A stretch of DNA of 47,391 bases from Candidatus Acidiferrales bacterium. Lineage in GTDB: Bacteria; Acidobacteriota; Terriglobia; Acidiferrales; UBA7541. A model generated the notes under the pieces. The model had not been told where the DNA came from and did no database searches. It saw only the letters and a program-made list of their open reading frames with translations. Below are positions 33,008 to 42,225 of this stretch, piece by piece (the stretch's first letter is position 1; each line of letters starts with the position of its first letter). Position numbers and translations under genes: made by a program. The stretch spans positions 1-47,391 of the forward strand of contig JASHQB010000265.1 of NCBI GenBank assembly GCA_030037775.1. The letters run 5' to 3'.

Positions 33008-35884
33008 CTAGGAGCGCGAAGCCTTGCCAATGAGGACAAAAGGCGCCCAGTAGTAAGGATGCGGGTACCGCTCGCGGAGTTCGCGCATGGCTTCGCGCAA
33101 CGCCGAGGCCTTATTCGTGCCGTCTTGATAGCGCTTGTAGAATCGACCCATGAATTCGGCGGTGCTCTGGTCGTGCACGTTCCACAGGCTCAAGAGGAGC
33201 GATTGAGCGCCTGCATACAGCAAGCCGCGAATCAACCCCAGCAGTTCGTCGCCCGCTGTGACTACATTGAGTCCCGTGGCACAACCGCTCAGCGTGACCA
33301 GTTCAGCTCCGAGCTTGAGCTGATATAAATCATAGAGACTCAAATATGCATCGCCGAGCCGGATTCCGGAAAACATTGGATTGTCCTGCCGAAACGCGCC
33401 GTGCGTGGCGATGTGAATCAAGCGGCTGTGCAATCCCTTCGTTCGCAACACCTGCTGGTTCGCTTCCCTTCCCAAAACAAGCTCGGCGTTCGCCAATATG
33501 TTTGCCACGGATTTGGCTTCATCCAAAATGAGGGGCGCCTGGGCGTCCGGAATACCCAAGACCAAAGGCGCTCCTTGTGCGGTGGATGCTTTCCGCTGGC
33601 AGAGGGCGAAAACCGTGGCGCTGGGCGCGTATGAGACCGTATGCGAGTCGATCAGGTAGCGCTCGCCTTCAAACAGCGCATGAAATGGCAAATAGTGCAG
33701 AACGCCGTGCGGCACTATGACCAAATGACGAGTGGCCAGGTGGTCGCGCAACGGAGCCATCAACTCTTCGTGCAGCTCGCTGAGATGCGCCCGGGCCGCA
33801 TCCAGCAATGGCTTTTCGAATTCCCGCGTGTACGCCGCGCCGAGTTGGAACTTGGACATCTGGAAATGGAGCATGCGGAGCAGATTCACGATGCGCGAGA
33901 CAGGCGTGAGCGAGACAATGTTTAGTTTTTCCTTGCTCAGTACGGCAGCGACAAATTCGTCCTTGATGGCGAAATACTCGACGAGCACGGTTTCCGCAGG
34001 CATGCTGGCGCGAATCGTTTCCAGAGAAGCCAATGTTTGCTGCTGGTTCAGGGCCAGCGCTGTTTCCGGGGTGGGAAGCTCCCGCACGGCGCGCAAGAGT
34101 TCATTCTCGTGCGCGAGAGCCTGGTTCTGAAGGGCCTCGATGCGTTGCGGCGAGGGATCCGTACCGCGCAATTGCTCTTGCTCCAACCGGCGGTAGTACC
34201 AATTTAACTCCTCGCGCATCTCGCGGATGCGGCGCACCAAACCGCTTTGTCCAGCATCCGTGGCGGGAATTGCTTGCGCATGGTGCACGAGCAGCTCCGC
34301 CAAGCTTCGAGATTTTGCCATCTCCATGTAACTAAAGGATTCCTCGGCGCCGCCCTCCTTTGCATCGTCATTCAAACAAAGCTCCGCCAAGCGCTCGTAC
34401 ACTTCGAGCCTGTTCTTCATGAACGCGATCTTCAGTTCTTCGCTGCGCAGAGCGCTCCGTAGGGCCTCGAGAGCGGCTCGCGCTTTTTGGTACGAGCCGT
34501 AGGCGCCCTGCCGATTGTCCGTCTCTTGCTGAAGCTCGCCCATCAGGAACTCCGCCTGGTATCGCAGTGCCGGTGTTTCCAAAGAAGCCAGGCGGCTCAG
34601 CGCTTTTTCACACTCCGCATGTGCAACCGAGAGGTCGCCCGTGCGCAGCGAAAGCCGCGCCAGAAGCAACTGGCAAAGTACCGCTTTGCCGGGAAGGAAC
34701 GAAGTATCGAAGAATCCGGCAGCCCGCGAACACAGGCGCCGCGACTCAAACAAACGCCCTTCGTTGTACAGCACCAGAGCTTCGTAGAGATCGATCAGCC
34801 ATGGCCAAATCAGATTTTTTTCGCGAACGAACTTGACGCGGGCCTGATCGAATAATTCGACGGCGCGGAGCGCCTTTCCTAACTGACTCAAAGCCATCGC
34901 TTCGTTGGCCTGGCACTTCGCCTCCTCATAGCCCATGCCGAGCTTCTGGAATCGCAAATACCCTTCGTGCGCCACTTCCTGGGCTTCTGCGCTCAGATTC
35001 AACTCGAGATAAATCTCCGACAAGTCCAAGTAACACAGCGCCAACACATGCGCGTCGCCGTTCTCTTCGCACCTCTTGCGCGTAGCGCGCAGCATCTCAA
35101 TGGAGCGGCTGTATTCTCCGCGAAGGTAATAGAGATAAGCGATGTTGTAATCTGCCTGCGTGACGAGCAACGTCATCTGGTGCTGAACGCACATCGCGCG
35201 CGCCCGCTGGTATGTCGCCAGGGCACGCGGAAAATCGTTGAGTGTAATCAGGCAAACGGACATGTTATAGAGCGCTACCGCAAGGCCCTCTGAGTCTCGA
35301 AGCGGGAGCAGCGTTTCATACGCGCGCTCGTAGCAGGCCAAGCCTTCTTCGAATCGATCTTGGCGGTGATAGATATTTCCAACGTTGATTGCTAAATGCC
35401 CGAGCCGCTGCTTGTCTCCAAGACGCTCGAGAATTGCTCTGGCGTCGCCGGCCGCGGCGAAGGCACGGTCGTATTCTCCCAGCAAAATAAATGGCTGAAT
35501 GGAGGGAATCAAAGTGCGGGCTTCTTCCTGCGCGTTGCCGATTTCGCGAAATATTTCGATGGCTTCGGCGTGAAACCCCAGCGCCCGCTGATTATCGCCA
35601 ATCATGTACAGCGCGTTCGCTTTGGAGCGCAACGTCCGCCCCAAAATCTCGCGGTCGCGCGACTTGCGCGCGATCGCAACAGCCACCTCGGCTAACGACA
35701 GGGCTTCTCGGGTGTCCGCCCGCAGCTTCGTTCGAACGATTTCATTGAGCTGCTGAGCGACGTTCGCGCTGCAGAGCTTAGGGTGGCCCGCAAGGTAGCG
35801 TGCGCGGCTTGCCTCATCGGCGAGCTTCGACAAATCCAAAACTAATTTTGCCGGAAGCGATACTGTCTTTTTTCGCTGGGCCAC
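33008..35884 (-). CDS. TPR-CHAT protease
   Basis: 958-aa cytoplasmic protein with an array of tetratricopeptide repeats (about residues 45-480; units such as ALGFHAEAIEIFREIGNAQE and GLACYERAYETLLPLRDSEG), a coiled linker (about 500-600) and a C-terminal CHAT caspase-like peptidase domain (about 680-955). The catalytic dyad is intact: His828 in HIATHGAF and Cys868 in LSGCATG; the domain ends with PHPYYWAPFVLIG. CHAT enzymes cut specific protein targets after activation through their sensor part. The start GTG overlaps the sigma-factor stop (TAGTG), so the two are translationally coupled. The target is unknown; the sigma factor, the zinc-finger protein and an unlinked protein are all possible. 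Confidence 0.9.
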   Translation of the reverse strand: MAQRKKTVSLPAKLVLDLSKLADEASRARYLAGHPKLCSANVAQQLNEIVRTKLRADTREALSLAEVAVAIARKSRDREILGRTLRSKANALYMIGDNQRALGFHAEAIEIFREIGNAQEEARTLIPSIQPFILLGEYDRAFAAAGDARAILERLGDKQRLGHLAINVGNIYHRQDRFEEGLACYERAYETLLPLRDSEGLAVALYNMSVCLITLNDFPRALATYQRARAMCVQHQMTLLVTQADYNIAYLYYLRGEYSRSIEMLRATRKRCEENGDAHVLALCYLDLSEIYLELNLSAEAQEVAHEGYLRFQKLGMGYEEAKCQANEAMALSQLGKALRAVELFDQARVKFVREKNLIWPWLIDLYEALVLYNEGRLFESRRLCSRAAGFFDTSFLPGKAVLCQLLLARLSLRTGDLSVAHAECEKALSRLASLETPALRYQAEFLMGELQQETDNRQGAYGSYQKARAALEALRSALRSEELKIAFMKNRLEVYERLAELCLNDDAKEGGAEESFSYMEMAKSRSLAELLVHHAQAIPATDAGQSGLVRRIREMREELNWYYRRLEQEQLRGTDPSPQRIEALQNQALAHENELLRAVRELPTPETALALNQQQTLASLETIRASMPAETVLVEYFAIKDEFVAAVLSKEKLNIVSLTPVSRIVNLLRMLHFQMSKFQLGAAYTREFEKPLLDAARAHLSELHEELMAPLRDHLATRHLVIVPHGVLHYLPFHALFEGERYLIDSHTVSYAPSATVFALCQRKASTAQGAPLVLGIPDAQAPLILDEAKSVANILANAELVLGREANQQVLRTKGLHSRLIHIATHGAFRQDNPMFSGIRLGDAYLSLYDLYQLKLGAELVTLSGCATGLNVVTAGDELLGLIRGLLYAGAQSLLLSLWNVHDQSTAEFMGRFYKRYQDGTNKASALREAMRELRERYPHPYYWAPFVLIGKASRS

Positions 35885-36447
35885 TAGAATCCCGTTTCAT
35901 TGAGGCGCTTGCGCAGGCGTTCCAAGCAGCGCTGCCGAATGAAACCAACTGACCCGGTGGAAAGCCCGAGCTCCGCGGCAAGCTGCTGATAGGGGCGCGG
36001 TGGCTCTTCGAAAAACAGCATATGAATCAAGCGCTGGCAGCGCGGAGGAAGCTCCGAGACGGCATCCCGCAACGATTGCTCTTTCTCTGCCTCGCGCAAG
36101 ATTCCTTCGGCGCGCGCGGGAACGCTTGCTTCAAATGTTTCATCGCCTGGGTCGCGCGCCTCTATTCTTTGCAGCTGACGTTTGTGATGCAAACACTTGT
36201 GCGCCGCAACTTGTATAATCCACTTCGGCAGGGCCTTCGGCTTCCGCAGTTTTGGGAGCTCGGAAAGAAGCTCTACGCACACCGCCTGGAAGATGTCCGT
36301 GGCGTCATCGGTGGAAAAGCCGTACTTGATGGGAATCGAAAAGATAAGGTTCTTGTACTTGTCGATCAGCGCCGACCAAGCTGCTTCGCTGCCGCGCAGA
36401 CACTCTTTCACGAGCTGCGTGTCCGCCCAAACAGAAGCGCCCTCCAT
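35884..36447 (-). CDS. ECF-like sigma-70 family factor
   Basis: 187-aa sigma factor with region 2 (about residues 20-85: WSALIDKYKNLIFSIPIKYG, DIFQAVCVELLSELPKLRK and PKWIIQVAAHKCLHHKR) and region 4 (about 125-180: SELPPRCQRLIHMLFFEEPP, then LAAELGLSTGSVGFIRQRCL helix-turn-helix), without regions 1.1 or 3. This two-domain layout is typical of extracytoplasmic-function sigma factors. ATG 36447 is used; upstream GTG codons at 36453 and 36471 are alternatives. It overlaps the CHAT gene start and lies 44 bases after the peptide-binding protein gene, so it may be read through from the transporter operon. Confidence 0.87.
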   Translation of the reverse strand: MEGASVWADTQLVKECLRGSEAAWSALIDKYKNLIFSIPIKYGFSTDDATDIFQAVCVELLSELPKLRKPKALPKWIIQVAAHKCLHHKRQLQRIEARDPGDETFEASVPARAEGILREAEKEQSLRDAVSELPPRCQRLIHMLFFEEPPRPYQQLAAELGLSTGSVGFIRQRCLERLRKRLNETGF

Positions 36448-36491
36448 CGTCACTGAGGCCTTTCGGCGCACGGCTTGCCTAGTCTCGCGCT

Positions 36492-38243
36492 CTACTGAAC
36501 ATAAAGCTCATCGACGTTCCACAGAGCATAGGGTGCAAGGATCGCCGGATGAAAATTCCCGATGCGATCCTTCGCCCCGATCAAAATATGCGGACTCGCC
36601 AGACAGATCACCGGAAGATCCTGCGCCACAATTTCCTGCACCTGATCGTAAAGATGCTTGCGTTGGACATAGTTCATGGTGACCAGTTGCTGGTTCATGA
36701 GCTGATCCATTTGCGTTTCCCAGGGCGTCGCGGGCTTCGATTCCGTCAAATCCCACAGGTGCGTGCCGCCGCTCGACAGCCAAACGTTCATCTCCGCAGT
36801 GGGGTCGGCATCGCCGCTCGCCAGGCCCATCATCGCCGCTTCGTAATCGAAGCTGTTGAGCAGCCGGTCCACCATCGCGCCAAAATCCAGCGAAACCACA
36901 TGCACATTCATTCCCAGCTGCGCGAGGTCGGCCTGAATGAGCGTGGCCATTTTCGTGCGTTCGGCATTGGACGAACTTGTCAGGATGGAAAACTCCACGG
37001 ACTGATTGTGCGAATCCATCAAGTTTCCGGCACTGTTCCACGAAAAACCCGCGTTCTTGAGTAGTTCGCGCGCGCGATCCAGCGACTGCGGCGGATGTGC
37101 GAGCGATGCGTCCACCCACATTCTGTTTCCGGGCGTCACTTGGCTCCAAAGCGGCGTTGCGCGGCCGTTGTACACCAGGCGAACGATTCCCTCACGATCG
37201 ATCGCGGCCGAAACTGCCTGGCGAAAACGCACGTCTCGGAACCACACCTGCTTTCGCGCAATCTCCGGGAGATTTTTGTCTGCCAGATTGTCCAGGTTAA
37301 AAAAAAGAAAATTGTATTCGAGCCCGGGACCCAAGTCTTCCAGCTTGTACCCTTTGGCGGCTTGTCCCCTTTGCAGCACAGCGAAATTTTGAGCGCTGAA
37401 GCGGCTCAGCAGGTCCGTATCTCCCGCCTGGAAACGAATCACCTGCGCGTCTTCGCTGGGGACAAACAGAAAAACGAGCTCGTCGATGTACGGCAGCCGG
37501 CACCCTTGGAGATCCGCCTTCCAGTAATACGGATTCCGCTCGAGAGCAATATGCTGGCCCGGTACGTATTCCTTCAAGCGAAACGGCCCGAGCCCCGCGA
37601 ACTCGCCGGCCGGCGTGGAGACACTCCATGATTGTGCGAACGTGCCGTTTTTGTACGCGTTTTCGAGAAGATGCCTGGGAAGAATGGCGAGCCCGTCAAA
37701 AATCCGTTCCGCTGCGGCGTACGGCTGTGCCAGCTGAAACCGCACGGTGTAATCATCAATCTTTTCGACGGAGATCGGCTTGCCTCCGATGATCAGCAAA
37801 TCGCGCTGCGACGAATGAATCTTTTCGTCCAAGTACAATTCAAAACTGAACACAACGTCATCGGCCGTGAAGGGCTGCCCATCGGAAAAGCGCACCCCAC
37901 TTCGAAGGCGCAGCGTATAGGTTCTGCCGTCGCGCGAAACGCTCCAGGACTTAGCCAACGCCGGCTCCGTTTGCTGCGTTTCGCGATTGATATGGATCAG
38001 GTCCGCGTTCATGCAATCGATGATTTCGCGTGTGGCCTCATCCACGGCGAGGACGGGATTCAAAGTCTTCGGGTCCGAGCGCACAGCGACGGTAATGCTT
38101 CCACCGAACCGTCCGGGGGCATTCTTCGTGACCATCAAGTCTTCTTTGCGCTGCGCTGCCCGCCCGCTCATCGTGCAGAAAGCGCAGACAATTACAGCGA
38201 AGAGACAGACAGCTCCGGGTTTCCTCAGGATGGATTCGCCCAT
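36492..38243 (-). CDS. peptide ABC transporter substrate-binding protein
   Basis: 583-aa periplasmic binding protein of the SBP_bac_5 (OppA/DppA) family. Residues 1-30 are a Sec signal peptide ending SGRAAQ; there is no good lipobox. Family motifs include YTLRLRSGVRFSDGQPFTADDVVFS, FRDVRFRQAVSAAIDREGIV and the C-terminal AHPYALWN-like end of the lobe. It should deliver oligopeptides, dipeptides or similar ligands to the permease pair upstream. It follows the second permease by 31 bases and ends 44 bases before the sigma factor. Confidence 0.92.
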   Translation of the reverse strand: MGESILRKPGAVCLFAVIVCAFCTMSGRAAQRKEDLMVTKNAPGRFGGSITVAVRSDPKTLNPVLAVDEATREIIDCMNADLIHINRETQQTEPALAKSWSVSRDGRTYTLRLRSGVRFSDGQPFTADDVVFSFELYLDEKIHSSQRDLLIIGGKPISVEKIDDYTVRFQLAQPYAAAERIFDGLAILPRHLLENAYKNGTFAQSWSVSTPAGEFAGLGPFRLKEYVPGQHIALERNPYYWKADLQGCRLPYIDELVFLFVPSEDAQVIRFQAGDTDLLSRFSAQNFAVLQRGQAAKGYKLEDLGPGLEYNFLFFNLDNLADKNLPEIARKQVWFRDVRFRQAVSAAIDREGIVRLVYNGRATPLWSQVTPGNRMWVDASLAHPPQSLDRARELLKNAGFSWNSAGNLMDSHNQSVEFSILTSSSNAERTKMATLIQADLAQLGMNVHVVSLDFGAMVDRLLNSFDYEAAMMGLASGDADPTAEMNVWLSSGGTHLWDLTESKPATPWETQMDQLMNQQLVTMNYVQRKHLYDQVQEIVAQDLPVICLASPHILIGAKDRIGNFHPAILAPYALWNVDELYVQ

Positions 38244-38274
38244 GTGAGAATTCTTAACAGAGATTCATCGGCAT

Positions 38275-39303
38275 TTACAGCGCCACGGACTTCACGCGTT
38301 CCTGCAGAGCATCGGCTGCGGCGTAGTACGTGAGAAACACGGGAATCAGCAGCACCGTCGGCAAAAACATCCACCAGTACGACGCCAGCACATAGTATTG
38401 CTGCAGAGACGCCAGCAGGCTGCCCCAGCTCGGCATTGGCTCGCCAACGCCCAAGCCGAGAAAAGTCAAAGTAACCTCGGCGAGAATATATTGCGGAACC
38501 AAGAGCGTCATCTGCGTCAGCATCACGCCATAGGCCTGCGGAAGTACGTGCCGGCGCAGCAGGTATGCGTCGGACGCGCCGAAGGCCCGCGCCGCAGTGA
38601 CGAAATTGCGTTCCTTGGCGCTCATCACAATCCCTCGAATCAGCCGCGCCGGCCGGGCCCATCCAATCAGCCCAATCACCACGACCAGCAGCAGAAAAAC
38701 TTGCCACTGTGCGACCTGCAACGGTAGCGCCGCGCGCACCGCGAAAAGAAAGTATAGCCAGGGCAACGCCAGAAAAAGTTCTCCTCCGCGCATCAAAATG
38801 TCATCCAGCCATCCACCGTAGAATCCGGCGAGACCGCCGATAATCGCCCCGAATAGAATCGAAAACGCCGCAGCAATCCAGCCCGCCGCGAGCGAGATTT
38901 GCCCGCCATAAAGCAGCCGCGAGAACTGGTCCCGTCCATAGCCGTCCGTGCCCATCAGAAAAACGTGGCCTGGCGCCGTTCCGAAACAATGCGTGCGCGA
39001 CGCCAACAGACCTGCAATTTTGTATGGCGCGCCTGTGACGAAAAACCGCAGGGGATAGATTTGCTGAAAATCCACCCGGTAGGTGCCGTAATTCTCCGGG
39101 TCATCCTTCATTCCATACACAAACGGACGAGCGTGAAAGGTTCCGTGCGAGTCGAAAAAATGAATGCGCGAAGGCGGCGCGTAAGGCGCGTCGCGGTCCT
39201 GCGCCGAAAAGCTGTATGGCGCGAGGAATCCCGCAAATAAAATCGCAGCGTGAAAGCCGGCCAGCACGGCGAAAGTCGCCCAGAGTTTGTATCGTCGCTT
39301 CAC
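38275..39303 (-). CDS. peptide ABC transporter permease (OppC/DppC-like)
   Basis: 342-aa inner-membrane permease. It has an N-terminal transmembrane helix, a periplasmic loop (about 30-125) and five further helices. The EAA-type cytoplasmic loop carries FVTAARAFGASDAYLLRRHVLPQ, and LGADGYGRDQFSRLLYGG-like text (FLMGTDGYGRDQFSRLL) marks the OppC/DppC family. The periplasmic insertion is longer than usual and includes a PYSFSAQDRDAPYAPPSRIHF stretch typical of the extended subgroup. It starts 3 bases after the OppB-like gene and pairs with it. Confidence 0.92.
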   Translation of the reverse strand: MKRRYKLWATFAVLAGFHAAILFAGFLAPYSFSAQDRDAPYAPPSRIHFFDSHGTFHARPFVYGMKDDPENYGTYRVDFQQIYPLRFFVTGAPYKIAGLLASRTHCFGTAPGHVFLMGTDGYGRDQFSRLLYGGQISLAAGWIAAAFSILFGAIIGGLAGFYGGWLDDILMRGGELFLALPWLYFLFAVRAALPLQVAQWQVFLLLVVVIGLIGWARPARLIRGIVMSAKERNFVTAARAFGASDAYLLRRHVLPQAYGVMLTQMTLLVPQYILAEVTLTFLGLGVGEPMPSWGSLLASLQQYYVLASYWWMFLPTVLLIPVFLTYYAAADALQERVKSVAL

Positions 39304-39306
39304 CGT

Positions 39307-40269
39307 TCACTCCACGCGAATCCGCGGGTCGCTCATAAAGAGCAGAACGTCCGATACAAGATTGCCCGCAACCAGAAACACGGAAGACAGCATCACCACG
39401 CCGATTACCACGTAGACGTCTCGCGCCAGAATGGCTTGAACCATCAGCGGGCCGAGCCCGGGCCAGCTCAACACGACTTCAATAATCACGGAGGCGCTCA
39501 GCATCGTGGCGATCGAAAACCCGAAAAGCGAAATCAGCGGATTTGAAGCAGCCGGAAGGGCATAACGAAACAGCAGCCGCGCCCGCGGAATTCCGTGCCC
39601 TCGCGCCGCTCCAATGAACGGCGACTCGAGCGCGTCAATCATCGCCGAGCGAATGTGCCGCACCAGAATCGGCAGGGTTGCCAATGCCAAACCCAAAGCC
39701 GGCAAGATCAAATGGCGGGCGACGTCCGCTACCCTGCTCCAAAAATCCACGCCTCCAACGCCGGCCGAAACCATTCCTCCCACCGGGAACCATCCGGTGC
39801 GCACAGCGAGCAGCAGCAAGATCAGCGCGAGCAGAAGGTCGGGAATCGTCAGCAGCGCGGACATCGTCATCCCGCACGCCCGGTCGCCCCACGTTCCTTT
39901 GCTTGCCGCACCCCAAATGCCAATTGGGATGGCAAGCAGCCATGCGAGCAACGTGGCGGAGCTGGTCAACAAGAGCGTGTTTCGCGCGCGCACGCACAGC
40001 AGCGGGCCCACCGAAGTGCCATACGCGAACGAGAAGCCCATCTCGCCTTTGAGCATGGAACTCAGCCATCGTGCATAACGCACTACGAATGGCCGGTCGA
40101 TTCCGTACTCCGCGCGCATCCCGCTCACCGTCTGCGAAGAAATGCGCGGATCGAGGCGCATCGAGTCGAAAAAACTGCCCGGCGCCCACTGCAGCAAGGC
40201 GAAGGAAAAAACCGAGATCGCCAGCAGGAGGAGTACGGCGTGAGCCGAGCGTCGTGCCAGATACCTCAT
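39307..40269 (-). CDS. peptide ABC transporter permease (OppB/DppB-like)
   Basis: 320-aa permease with six predicted transmembrane helices. It starts MRYLARRSAHAVLLLLAISVFSFALLQWAPG, and later carries ALESPFIGAARGHGIPRARLLFRYALPA, the EAA loop that docks on the ATPases, then SASVIIEVVLSWPGLGPLMVQAIL. The ATG at 40269 overlaps the stop of the OppF-like ATPase (ATGA); a TTG at 40275 is less likely. OppB and OppC together form the channel for the peptide importer. Confidence 0.92.
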   Translation of the reverse strand: MRYLARRSAHAVLLLLAISVFSFALLQWAPGSFFDSMRLDPRISSQTVSGMRAEYGIDRPFVVRYARWLSSMLKGEMGFSFAYGTSVGPLLCVRARNTLLLTSSATLLAWLLAIPIGIWGAASKGTWGDRACGMTMSALLTIPDLLLALILLLLAVRTGWFPVGGMVSAGVGGVDFWSRVADVARHLILPALGLALATLPILVRHIRSAMIDALESPFIGAARGHGIPRARLLFRYALPAASNPLISLFGFSIATMLSASVIIEVVLSWPGLGPLMVQAILARDVYVVIGVVMLSSVFLVAGNLVSDVLLFMSDPRIRVE

Positions 40270-41102
40270 CGGCAATCCCGAACGAGCCGTGCCGCTACGA
40301 TGGATTCGAGCGCCGGCGCCGCGGCCAGAAGCTCCAGCGTATAGGGATGCTCGGCCCGCGCAAACAATTCCCGCGCGTCTCTCTGCTCGACAATCCTGCC
40401 TTCATACATCACCGCGACCTCGTCGGCCAGGTCCTCGACCATACGCAGGTCGTGCACGACGTGAACGTAAGTAAGTGCGTGTGCCGCCTGCAGCTCGCGC
40501 AAGAGTCCCAATACCATTTCCTGATTCACGAGGTCGAGATTCGACAAGGCCTCGTCGAGAATCAGCAGTTTTGGCTCGAGCGCAAGCGCCCTGGCGATTG
40601 CTAGCCTCTGTCGCTGGCCGCCGCTGAATTCCATCGGCAACTTGTTTGCCCATTTCGCTGGCACGCCCACTTGCTCCATCAATTGCAAAACGCGCTGCCG
40701 TCGCTCGCTCCCCGTGCCGATGCCCTGAATCGCAAGCGGCTCTTCGATGATTTCACCGGCTGTCATTCCGGGATTCATCGCCGACGTCGGGTCTTGAAAG
40801 ATCACTTGGATTTGGCGCCGCATCGCGAAGAGATCCTTTTTCTTCAGCGCGAGCAGATTTACATCGTTCCACAATATCTCGCCCGCGGTCGGCCTTTCGA
40901 TGAGCGCGAGGCAGCGAACCAGCGTCGACTTTCCTGCCCCCGACTCGCCGACCAAAGCCAGGGTCGTTCCGCGGCGAATCGTCAGGTTTACGCTGTCCAG
41001 CGCGCGGATGGTGAACTTCGCGCGCGTGAACGGGCGGCGCTGGACGTAATCCTTACTTAAGCTGCGAACGCTCACTAGCACGCCGTTGTCCCATTCATTC
41101 AT
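40266..41102 (-). CDS. peptide ABC transporter ATPase (OppF/DppF-like)
   Basis: 278-aa ATPase. Walker A is GESGAGKSTLVRCL, the Q-loop region reads QVIFQDPTSAMNPGMTAGEI, the signature is FSGGQRQRLAIARALALEPK and Walker B LLILDEALSNLD. The C-terminus is short and lacks the long oligopeptide-transporter tail. The ATG at 41102 overlaps the stop of the preceding ATPase gene by 8 bases, and its stop overlaps the permease start. With the OppD-like protein it powers peptide import. Confidence 0.93.
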   Translation of the reverse strand: MNEWDNGVLVSVRSLSKDYVQRRPFTRAKFTIRALDSVNLTIRRGTTLALVGESGAGKSTLVRCLALIERPTAGEILWNDVNLLALKKKDLFAMRRQIQVIFQDPTSAMNPGMTAGEIIEEPLAIQGIGTGSERRQRVLQLMEQVGVPAKWANKLPMEFSGGQRQRLAIARALALEPKLLILDEALSNLDLVNQEMVLGLLRELQAAHALTYVHVVHDLRMVEDLADEVAVMYEGRIVEQRDARELFARAEHPYTLELLAAAPALESIVAARLVRDCR

Positions 41103-41940
41103 CAAATGAATTGCCCTGAAGCACCGCGTCCGCCTCCACGCGACTCTCATTCTTAACCCCATACGGGCGCCGTAACATCATCCTCGTGTATTCGTGCAGC
41201 GGATTCTCGTACAATCCCTCGAAACTGCCTTCCTCGATGATGCGGCCGTTCTTCATGACTAAGAGCCGGTCGGCAACGCTAGCCTGGAGTTCTGGGCTAT
41301 GACTGATGAGCAAAATCGAAATGCCAAATTCACTCCTTATGCCCCGCAGCAACGCAAGAAACCCCGCCTGGCTCCTCGCGTCCAATGACGCTGTGGGCTC
41401 GTCCGCCACCAAAAGAGACGGTTCGCAACACAACGCCTGCGCAAGGACCACTCGTTGCTGCTGCCCGCCGCTCAATTGATGCGGATAGGCTGAGAAAACT
41501 CGCGCAGCAGATCCTAACCCCACGCGCGCAAGAATCGTTTCCGCCTCCGCGCGGCACCGTTTCCAACTCCATTGGCGATGCGCATGAATGACTTCCGCAA
41601 CCTGATCTCCGGCGCGCATCATCGGCGACAACGCAATCCCAGGCTCCTGAAATACCAGCGAGATCTTCGACCCGCGGATTTTCTGCAGTTCGGCTTCCTT
41701 CATTCCAAGCAGTTCCTGGCCACACAGTACAATCGAGCCAGCAACCTCAGCGCGCTGCTTCGCGAACAGTCCCAGCAGAGCCAGGGCCGTGCTAGACTTG
41801 CCACATCCGGATTCACCCATCAGGCCCACTACTTCGCCCGACACGAGATCAAAGGACACATCATTCACGGCATGGTGCGGTTCCGCGCCATCCACTTGGT
41901 ATCGAATTGTTAGATTTCGAACTTGGAGCAAGCTGCCCAT
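41095..41940 (-). CDS. peptide ABC transporter ATPase (OppD/DppD-like)
   Basis: 281-aa ATPase. Walker A is GESGCGKSSTALALLGLF, signature LSGGQQQRVVLAQALCCEPS, Walker B LLVADEPTASLD and H-loop ISHSPEL. The C-terminal peptide-transporter segment (GSFEGLYENPLHEYTRMML) is present. ATG 41940 gives MGSLLQVRNLTIRYQVDG; an open frame extends to 42015. It is first of the importer run. The 285 bases upstream (41941-42225) show no gene and no clear promoter. Confidence 0.93.
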   Translation of the reverse strand: MGSLLQVRNLTIRYQVDGAEPHHAVNDVSFDLVSGEVVGLMGESGCGKSSTALALLGLFAKQRAEVAGSIVLCGQELLGMKEAELQKIRGSKISLVFQEPGIALSPMMRAGDQVAEVIHAHRQWSWKRCRAEAETILARVGLGSAARVFSAYPHQLSGGQQQRVVLAQALCCEPSLLVADEPTASLDARSQAGFLALLRGIRSEFGISILLISHSPELQASVADRLLVMKNGRIIEEGSFEGLYENPLHEYTRMMLRRPYGVKNESRVEADAVLQGNSFDE

Positions 41941-42225
41941 GGAACTCTTTGCGCTCGCTCGACATGGCTGAACAGCCCAGATGCGCGCCGCGCAAGCCCT
42001 CCCCACGATCCACACATTTTCGAGTTCGTCGTTCAGTCTAGGCGGGAGGTCGACTGGGACCGATAGGCGGACGGGTTCATCCGGCAGGACGCAAAGTACT
42101 GGTCCAAGAGTACTCGCGGTGTTCTCAAGCTATTGAAACGAATACGGTTACTTTCTCTTCCGGTAAACCCACTGAGGCTGGGAATGGGGTTAAAAACTGA
42201 GAGCGGTGACAACCATATCCTGCGA

